Of a DNA stretch of 6,091 nucleotides, positions 1 to 5,074 are shown piece after piece (positions within the stretch are counted from its first letter, which is position 1; every line of letters starts with the position of its first letter). Where the stretch lies: positions 1-6,091 of the forward strand of contig CALFPN010000075.1 in the NCBI GenBank assembly GCA_937919015.1. Direction: 5' to 3'. Position numbers and translations under genes: made by a program. The notes below the pieces were generated by a model. That model was not told where the DNA came from and did not search any database. It saw only the letters and a program-made list of their open reading frames with translations. This DNA comes from an uncultured Clostridia bacterium. Lineage in GTDB: Bacteria; Bacillota; Clostridia; Lachnospirales; Anaerotignaceae.

Positions 1-233
1 GTGGCGGAAACATAGCCCTTGGGTTTGTGGAGCATCAGATAGATCTGCTTTTTCACCACAAAAGGCTTCCCATCCAGCAGGATCTCATTTTTGTCCACAT
101 CGGCCTTCTGGCTGGCAGAGGTGACCACCTTGCCGTCGATGGTGATACGTTTCCGGTTTACCATGTATTTCACATCGCTGCGGGAATAGAGCCCCTGCGA
201 AGCGATGATCTTATCAATTCTCTCCATTGCCAT
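1..233 (-). CDS. rsuA: RsuA-type 16S rRNA pseudouridine synthase, N-terminal part (cut by window edge)
   Basis: This is the first 77 codons of a gene that runs off the left edge with no stop in the window. The protein starts MAMERIDKIIASQGLYSRSD. Residues about 4-50 read as an S4 RNA-binding domain (RIDKIIA, a VKYMVNRKRITIDG core, then a D-K-N-E-I turn). They are followed by the linker ILLDGKPF and the motif LMLHKPKGYVSAT at about 66-78, which opens the catalytic domain of the RsuA/RluB/RluE/RluF family. GYVSAT resembles RsuA-type enzymes, which convert U516 of 16S rRNA to pseudouridine in the cytoplasm. The catalytic Asp lies outside the window, so the exact uridine modified is inferred. ATG at 233 is preferred over the in-frame ATG at 227 because AAAGGAG sits 8 bases before it. 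The gene begins 29 bases after the stop of the upstream membrane protein gene, so co-transcription is likely. The family call is firm; the choice of rsuA over a paralogue is less so. Confidence 0.85.
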   Translation of the reverse strand, partial: MAMERIDKIIASQGLYSRSDVKYMVNRKRITIDGKVVTSASQKADVDKNEILLDGKPFVVKKQIYLMLHKPKGYVSA

Positions 234-241
234 AGATTTGT

Positions 242-248
242 CTCCTTT
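242..248 (-). promoter_or_regulatory. Ribosome binding site of the pseudouridine synthase gene
   Basis: AAAGGAG on the minus strand, with an 8-base spacer to the ATG at 233-231. It decides between the two in-frame ATG codons (233 and 227) in favour of the first. It lies wholly in the 29-base gap after the preceding gene's stop codon. Confidence 0.75.
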
Positions 249-262
249 ATCCAACCATTTCC

Positions 263-790
263 TTACAGAACACGATACACCATCGTGGCAATAAAATCAA
301 TGAAAACCACACTGAATAATACCGCTGCCGCCTTTTTACATCGGTTTTCTCCCAGATAGGCAAAGATTTTTTCCAGAACAGGCTGCACACCATATAGAAA
401 CAACAAACCGCCCAGACCAAAACGAACACTGGGGTTCAGGGCAATACGCCCATCAAACTGGATGGCATATTTGGTATAATCCCACTGCCAGTAGCCGATG
501 ACTGCCTCCATGGCATAGCTGGTGGCCAGTTCCAGAGCCGTTGTCAGGAACACCGTCCCCAGAAACACCAGCAGAGGGCTGTACCATTTCCGCTGATTCT
601 TGCATTTGCCCAAACAGAACAGCAGCAATAACGCTCCAAACCCATAAACAGGGCAATAAGGCCCAAAGAGGAAGCCCCTGTTGGAAAATCCCCATCGGTA
701 AATAAAAACTTCCAGCACGACTTCATAACACCAGCCGATGACAGCATAGGCCAGAAAACAAAGAAAGAGGAAAGCCCCTTTTTGTTTCAT
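263..790 (-). CDS. CmpB-family integral membrane protein (putative ABC transporter permease, PF06541/COG4905-like)
   Basis: A 175-residue, very hydrophobic protein with about five membrane segments: roughly residues 6-26, 44-62, 72-92, 122-142 and 155-173. Recognisable family blocks are GWCYEVVLE at 19-27, NRGFLFGPYCPVYGFGA at 37-53, and ELATSYAMEAVIGYWQWDY at 87-105. These match the small Bacillota membrane family labelled 'putative ABC transporter type IV' or CmpB. The transporter label is weakly founded: there is no ATPase gene beside it, and no transport substrate can be read from the sequence. The frame is open further upstream to an ATG at 862, but neither that ATG nor the one at 820 has a ribosome binding site. 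The ATG at 790 has AGAAAGGGG at a 7-base spacing and gives the normal family N-terminus. It lies 108 bases after the patatin-like gene and 29 bases before the pseudouridine synthase gene, with which it probably forms a transcript. Confidence 0.85.
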   Translation of the reverse strand: MKQKGAFLFLCFLAYAVIGWCYEVVLEVFIYRWGFSNRGFLFGPYCPVYGFGALLLLFCLGKCKNQRKWYSPLLVFLGTVFLTTALELATSYAMEAVIGYWQWDYTKYAIQFDGRIALNPSVRFGLGGLLFLYGVQPVLEKIFAYLGENRCKKAAAVLFSVVFIDFIATMVYRVL

Positions 791-797
791 AAAAATA

Positions 798-806
798 CCC
801 CTTTCT
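798..806 (-). promoter_or_regulatory. Ribosome binding site that sets the CmpB-like gene start at 790
   Basis: AGAAAGGGG on the minus strand, with a 7-base spacer (TATTTTT) to the ATG at 790-788. No comparable site precedes the upstream in-frame ATGs at 862 and 820, so the shorter 175-residue protein is preferred. Confidence 0.65.
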
Positions 807-833
807 ACAAAATCAGACATTGCAGTTAGGGGT

Positions 834-842
834 ATGATAGCA
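834..842 (-). promoter_or_regulatory. Candidate extended -10 promoter for the CmpB-like / rsuA pair
   Basis: On the minus strand the bases read TGC-TATCAT, an extended -10 element whose hexamer matches TATAAT at five of six positions. A second TGC-TATATG lies just upstream, so the stretch reads TGCTATATGCTATCAT. The best -35 candidate at 17-base spacing (ATGCAA) matches only three of six positions. Transcription from here would start near 827 and give a leader of about 36 bases before the ATG at 790. This is inferred from sequence alone. The gene could equally be read through from the patatin-like gene, since no clear terminator separates them. Confidence 0.3.
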
Positions 843-898
843 TATAGCAGAGTCTTTTGCATAGGTAATGCATGGAAAATTCAGAAAAATGTAAGAAA

Positions 899-1753
899 TC
901 ATTCCTCTGCCATCAATTTCTGCAATGCAGGATAGGCTTTCTTCATCTGCTGATAACCATGGTGATAAAATTTCATCAGCTTATGGTAATCCGTTTCCGT
1001 ACGGCTGACCTCCTGCATTTCGGGGCGGATGGAAAATACCGTGCCCTCCGCTTCCTTTGCGTGGATGAAGTCCAGCGTGGCATTATAGTTTTCATGGCGG
1101 TGCAGCATGGCTTCTTTCAGGGCAGGATACTTTCTGCCGCTCATTTTTGCCACCAGTTTCGTACTTTTGGAAAGCTTCATGCGGAATTCTTTTCTTCGGG
1201 TTTCGATGACGATGACCTTATCACAGCCTTTTGCCAAGGCTCGCTTGACGGGGATGGAATCGGCCACACCCCCATCGGCATAGGGCACACCTTCCACCTC
1301 TACCGGGGCGGTCATGCCGGGCAGGGAACAAGACGCCTTGCCGATCTGCATCAGGTATTCCCTGTCATGCCCACGGTCGGTAAAATACACCGCTTTCCCT
1401 GTCAGGCAATTGGTGGAGGCAAATTCCCTTTCTGTGGGGTTATCGAAATATTCTTCATAATGGAAGGGAAAATAACGATTGGGATATTCCCGAAACGACC
1501 AGTCCAGATCAAAATAATGGCCTGTTTTGAAAAGGGTCTTCATCCCAAAATAATTTAGTTTTTTATCTGTCAGAATCATACTGTCGCGACCTCTGCCCTT
1601 CTGCCCTGCCAGAAAATTCATGGCATTGCAGGCACCGGCGGAAGTGCCGATCACATAATCAAAGGTTACGCCCTGCTCCAGCAGGAAATCAATGGCACCG
1701 GCGGTGAACACACCGCGGTTGGCACCACCCTCCAAAACCAAACCGATCTTCAT
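899..1753 (-). CDS. Patatin-like phospholipase / serine acyl hydrolase, YjjU-type
   Basis: A 284-residue cytoplasmic protein with no signal peptide or membrane segment. It carries the complete patatin catalytic set. LEGGANRGVFTAG at about 7-19 forms the glycine-rich oxyanion loop (G-G-x-x-R-G). GTSAG at 36-40 is the nucleophile elbow with Ser38. DGG at 160-162 supplies the catalytic Asp160 of the Ser-Asp dyad. ASCSLPG at 140-146 is the usual helix before the Asp strand. The C-terminal third, about 185-284, is Lys/Arg/His-rich and corresponds to the extra region seen in bacterial YjjU-like patatins. Members hydrolyse acyl esters of lipids; the real substrate here cannot be read from sequence. 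The start at 1753 is set by AAGAAGGAGG 7 bases upstream. The gene follows the efflux operon after 170 bases of structured DNA and precedes the CmpB-like gene by 108 bases. No catalytic residue is missing, so it should be active. Confidence 0.92.
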   Translation of the reverse strand: MKIGLVLEGGANRGVFTAGAIDFLLEQGVTFDYVIGTSAGACNAMNFLAGQKGRGRDSMILTDKKLNYFGMKTLFKTGHYFDLDWSFREYPNRYFPFHYEEYFDNPTEREFASTNCLTGKAVYFTDRGHDREYLMQIGKASCSLPGMTAPVEVEGVPYADGGVADSIPVKRALAKGCDKVIVIETRRKEFRMKLSKSTKLVAKMSGRKYPALKEAMLHRHENYNATLDFIHAKEAEGTVFSIRPEMQEVSRTETDYHKLMKFYHHGYQQMKKAYPALQKLMAEE

Positions 1754-1760
1754 GGAATTC

Positions 1761-1770
1761 CCTCCTTCTT
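1761..1770 (-). promoter_or_regulatory. Strong ribosome binding site of the patatin-like gene, next to a palindrome
   Basis: AAGAAGGAGG on the minus strand with a 7-base spacer (GAATTCC) to the ATG at 1753, an almost ideal Shine-Dalgarno site. Only four bases (1771-1774) separate it from the outer arm of the inverted repeat at 1775-1815, so RNA folding there could affect ribosome access. I found no good -10/-35 pair between 1771 and 1923 to serve this gene. Confidence 0.75.
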
Positions 1771-1774
1771 AAAT

Positions 1775-1815
1775 AGCAAACGCCTTAAGCCTTATCGGCT
1801 TAAGGCTGATTTGCT
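1775..1815 (-). terminator. Stem-loop between the efflux operon and the patatin-like gene (possible terminator)
   Basis: A perfect 10-base inverted repeat, GCCTTAAGCC (1782-1791) and GGCTTAAGGC (1797-1806), flanks a 5-base loop. A second 6-base pair, AGCAAA (1775-1780) with TTTGCT (1810-1815), extends it across a small internal loop. It is the strongest hairpin between the pump gene and the next gene. In the direction of transcription the bases after the core stem are GTTTGCTATTT, not a clean uridine run, so intrinsic termination would be weak at best. The stem is certain; its function is inferred. Confidence 0.3.
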
Positions 1816-1884
1816 CCGCAAATCCTTTTTGAATATGCTTTGACTCCGCCTGCAAGCAGTTTCGTCAAATCATCCGTTCAAAAA
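1775..1884. repeat. Composite palindromic intergenic element (three adjacent or nested inverted repeats)
   Basis: About 110 bases are almost wholly made of inverted repeats. The first is the 1775-1815 stem described separately. The second is ATTTGC (1809-1814) with GCAAAT (1818-1823), a 6-base stem over a 3-base loop. It shares bases with the outer arm of the first, so the two pairings exclude each other. The third is a long hairpin: TTTTTGAA (1826-1833) pairs with TTCAAAAA (1877-1884), ATG (1835-1837) with CAT (1871-1873), TTTGAC (1839-1844) with GTCAAA (1864-1869), and CTGC (1850-1853) with GCAG (1856-1859). The hexamer CTCCGC occurs three times here or just beyond (1814, 1844, 1890). No gene with a start and ribosome binding site is present. 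It may be a dispersed palindromic repeat, but only one copy lies in the window. Confidence 0.6.
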
Positions 1885-1923
1885 ATCTTCTCCGCTTTTA
1901 TCTCTTTATTTGATCTGATGCAA

Positions 1924-4900
1924 TCAAGCCTGTGCTTCGGCTCTTTCCTTCGCCAGCTCTTCCGCATGGAGTTTTGCGTTTTTCGCAATACGTTTTGCAG
2001 CTTTTCTCGCATTTGCTTTCCGTTTTCTTTCATTCATCCACATATACAGAACAGGGATGAATACCAGTGTTACCACTGTGGACAGAGTCAGACCGAAGAT
2101 AACGCCGATGGCCAGTGCCTGCATCATTTCGGAACCTTCGCTGGTTGCCAGTGCCATGGGCACCATACCCAGAACCGTTGTCAGTGTTGTCATCAGGATC
2201 GGGCGCAGACGACGGGGACCTGCTGTGGTCAGGGCATCATAACATATCATACCGCGGTCCATCAGCTGGTTTGTGTAGTCAACCAGTACAATACCATTAT
2301 TAACTACCATACCGACCAGCATAACGAAGCCCATCATGGCAGGCATTGTGATGGTATTACCTGTAATGAGCAGACCCAGGATGGCACCTGTGATCGCCAG
2401 AGGCATGGAGAACATTACGATGAAAGGATAACGCAGGGATTCGAACTGAGATGCCATGATCATGTATACCAGAAGGACTGCAACTACCATTGCCAGACCC
2501 AGTTTCTGGAAGGATTCATTCATCATTTCTGTCATACCGCCGAATTCATAATGGCAGCCATCAGGCAGTTCAAAATCTTCCATGGCGTTTACCACCAGTT
2601 CCTGGGCTTCGCCGCCGGAAAGACCTTCTGCATCACAGCTGATGGTGATATAGTTTTTCTGGTTTTCACGCATGATTGTGGTTGCTGTTTCGCCCATGGT
2701 GATAGTAGCGAAGTTGCTCAGAGGTACCTGTGTACCCATAGCAGAAGTTACAGTCAGGTCATTCAGGTCTGTCAGGTAGTTCACCTGTTCTGTATCATAA
2801 CGCAAAACAACGTCGATTTCTGTACCGTCTACTTTATACTCTGTTGCTGTGGAGCCGGAGATGGCTGTATTCAGGGCACCAGCTACGGATGCTGTTGTGA
2901 TGCCGTACTGAGAAGCCTTGCCTCTGTCGATAGCGATCATGGCTTCGGGTACTGTTTCACCAGTGGAGCCTTCTACATTGGACAGACCGGGCACTTCTTC
3001 CAGATAAGGCACCAGATCCTGTTCCACGCCGATCAGTGTTTTTGCGTCATAACCATAGATATTCATGGTTACGTCACCGCTGCCGCCCATGGAGCCCATA
3101 GCAGAGTTGGAGGAAGAAACTGTGATTTCTGCACCGGGAATATCTGCCAGCAGACCTTCGATCTCTTCGCAGACTTCATCAGTGGAGCGTTTTCTGTCAT
3201 CCTTTTCCACCAGGTTCACTGTGATGGAGGCAGAGTTTTCACCGGCACTCATCATACCTGTACCGACGTTGGCATAAACCATATCGATTTCTTCGATACC
3301 CTGAATACGGTACAGTACTTCCAGTGTAGTTTCTTCTGTCGCATCCAGTTCTGTACCATTGGGCAGTTCTACTGTGATAGAAGCAGAGCCCTGGTCCATG
3401 GTCGCCATAAAGTCGATACCAGCCAGAGGTACAGAGAACAGAGACAGAATGAATACAACGACCACAGTAATCACTGTTTTCTTTCTGTGGCTCAGTGCCC
3501 ATTTCAGGATCACTTCATATTTTCTGGACAGCATATCGATCCCTGCATCCCAGTGATCCAGAAAGGACAGGAATTTCATATTTTTCCATACAATAGTCTT
3601 TGTTTCTTTCTTTAGCAGCAATGCACATGCCATAGGCACGAAGGTCAGCGCGACCACTACGGATGCTACCAGGGCATATACGATGGTGAAGGACAGGTTC
3701 TGCATCATCGCGCCTGTGGTACCGCCCTGCATTGCCAGAGGGATAAATACGGCTACGGTTGTCAGTGTGGACGCTGTGATCGCCATGGATACTTCCTTGG
3801 CACCAATTTCCGCCGCTTCCGCAGGGGTATAGCCTCTTTCGTAATACTGATAGATACTATCCAGAACTACAACGGAGTTATCTACCAGCATACCGATACC
3901 GATGGCGACACCACCCATAGAGATCATGTTCATATTGATACCAGTCACATACATCAGGGCAAATGTCGCCATGATGGATGTGGGGATGGAAACAGCGATG
4001 ATACCCGCTGTAATTGCATTTTTCAGGAACAGAAACAGCACGAAGAAAGCGATGAACGCTGCCAGAAAGGCTGTTTCTGTGATATTGGACAGGGACAGTT
4101 CAATATATTCTGCTGTATCTGTCAGCATATAGATTTCCAGTTCAGGATAGTCTTTCTGCAGGTCTTCGATCTCCGCTTTCAGGGCATCGGAAACCTTTAC
4201 CAGATTGGCTGTAGACTGTTTGTCAACGGAAATGATGATACCTTTTTCACCATTGATGTAGGAGAAGGAGCTTCTGTCTGCTTCTACTTCTTCTACGCGG
4301 GCAACGTCACTCAGATGTACCACGCCGCCTGTAGCTGTAGGAATGGGCAGATCCTGAATATCCTGAATTTTTGTAAATTCACCGATGGTGCGGATGGATA
4401 CTGTGGTATCCCCCTGTGCCAGAGAGCCGGAGGGCAGGTTCATGTTTTCTGCCGCCAGCATACCGGAAATGGTGCTTGTGGTCAGGCCATAGCCTGCCAG
4501 TTTTGCAGGGTCAACGGTTACACGGATCTCACGTTCGATACCACCGGACAGGTCAACGGAGGCAACCCCTTCGATACGTTCCAGTCGGTTCACGACGTTA
4601 TCCTCCAGCATTTCGTGGAGGGAGTTCAGATCCAGATTATCTGCCTGCACGCCCAGCATAATAGGGATGGCGTTGATATCCATTTTGACTACCATAGGAT
4701 CACCGGCCGCATCGGGCAGAGTAGATTTGATCTGGTCCAGTTTATCTCGCATATCTACGGCAGCCATATCGATATCCGTACCGTCTACGAACTGCAGCAG
4801 TACCATAGACATATTGGCTGCGGAATAGGAAGTGATGGTATCTACGTTTGCGATAGAACCCATGCCTTCTTCCAGAGGTTTGGAAATCAGGTTTTCGATT

Positions 4901-5070
4901 TCTTCAGGGGACGCACCTACATAAGTTGTTGCAACAACGGCGATAGGCAGGTCCATATCAGGCATCAGTGCCTGATCCAGATTGGTATAGGACAGGATAC
5001 CTGCAATAAACACCATCAGAGTGACCATAATGGTGGTCACGGGTTTTCGGATACAAAGCTTGGAGAACAT
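1924..5070 (-). CDS. RND-family multidrug efflux permease (AcrB / HAE1-like, Gram-positive type)
   Basis: A complete 1048-residue proton-driven inner membrane pump of normal RND length. TM1 is at about 12-28 and leads into the first large extracytoplasmic porter domain (about 30-330). TM2-TM6 lie at about 334-486 and TM7 at about 531-549. The second porter domain spans about 550-855, and TM8-TM12 about 857-1011. Family motifs include FIAGILSYTNLDQALMPDMD (21-40), GASPEEIE near 52, the TM4 block GIGMLVDNSVVVLD (391-404), the TM10 block GMVVNNGIVLVDY (920-932), and PRRLRPILMTTLTTVLGM (952-969). By motif alignment to AcrB, Asp407 is kept (D397), Arg971 (R954) and Thr978 (T961) are kept, Asp408 is Asn398 and Lys940 is Asn924. 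Substrates cannot be deduced. Residues 1014-1048 form a charged Lys/Ala/Glu-rich cytoplasmic tail. It starts 4 bases after the fusion-protein gene stops, so the two are translationally coupled. Confidence 0.95.
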   Translation of the reverse strand: MFSKLCIRKPVTTIMVTLMVFIAGILSYTNLDQALMPDMDLPIAVVATTYVGASPEEIENLISKPLEEGMGSIANVDTITSYSAANMSMVLLQFVDGTDIDMAAVDMRDKLDQIKSTLPDAAGDPMVVKMDINAIPIMLGVQADNLDLNSLHEMLEDNVVNRLERIEGVASVDLSGGIEREIRVTVDPAKLAGYGLTTSTISGMLAAENMNLPSGSLAQGDTTVSIRTIGEFTKIQDIQDLPIPTATGGVVHLSDVARVEEVEADRSSFSYINGEKGIIISVDKQSTANLVKVSDALKAEIEDLQKDYPELEIYMLTDTAEYIELSLSNITETAFLAAFIAFFVLFLFLKNAITAGIIAVSIPTSIMATFALMYVTGINMNMISMGGVAIGIGMLVDNSVVVLDSIYQYYERGYTPAEAAEIGAKEVSMAITASTLTTVAVFIPLAMQGGTTGAMMQNLSFTIVYALVASVVVALTFVPMACALLLKKETKTIVWKNMKFLSFLDHWDAGIDMLSRKYEVILKWALSHRKKTVITVVVVFILSLFSVPLAGIDFMATMDQGSASITVELPNGTELDATEETTLEVLYRIQGIEEIDMVYANVGTGMMSAGENSASITVNLVEKDDRKRSTDEVCEEIEGLLADIPGAEITVSSSNSAMGSMGGSGDVTMNIYGYDAKTLIGVEQDLVPYLEEVPGLSNVEGSTGETVPEAMIAIDRGKASQYGITTASVAGALNTAISGSTATEYKVDGTEIDVVLRYDTEQVNYLTDLNDLTVTSAMGTQVPLSNFATITMGETATTIMRENQKNYITISCDAEGLSGGEAQELVVNAMEDFELPDGCHYEFGGMTEMMNESFQKLGLAMVVAVLLVYMIMASQFESLRYPFIVMFSMPLAITGAILGLLITGNTITMPAMMGFVMLVGMVVNNGIVLVDYTNQLMDRGMICYDALTTAGPRRLRPILMTTLTTVLGMVPMALATSEGSEMMQALAIGVIFGLTLSTVVTLVFIPVLYMWMNERKRKANARKAAKRIAKNAKLHAEELAKERAEAQA

Positions 5071-5074
5071 GCAA

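Noticed and set aside
791..862. A longer CmpB-like protein starting at the ATG at 862
   Set aside because: No ribosome binding site precedes 862 or 820, the extra residues are not family-like, and the ATG at 790 has a good site at 7 bases.
855..879. A terminator between the patatin-like and CmpB-like genes
   Set aside because: Only a weak pairing of TGCAT (858-862) with ATGCA (868-872) is present, AT-rich and without a following T-run in the transcribed direction.
872..1558. A 228-codon plus-strand open frame opposite the patatin-like gene
   Set aside because: It is in the same antisense register as the patatin codons, has no recognisable domain, and overlaps a gene with a full catalytic motif set.
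1839..1871. A promoter for the patatin-like gene using TTGACG near 1863-1868
   Set aside because: The -35-like hexamer is good, but nothing resembling a -10 box lies 16-18 bases downstream; the nearest AT-rich hexamer is about 25 bases away.
1798..1875. A remnant coding sequence on the minus strand in the palindromic spacer
   Set aside because: Two minus-strand frames are open for about 24 codons each, but there is no start codon with a ribosome binding site. The base pattern is explained by inverted repeats.
1840..3615. A 591-codon plus-strand open frame opposite the RND pump gene
   Set aside because: It is in register with the sense codons, has a Cys/His/Gln-rich composition unlike any family I know, and covers a gene with clear RND motifs. 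It is an antisense shadow.
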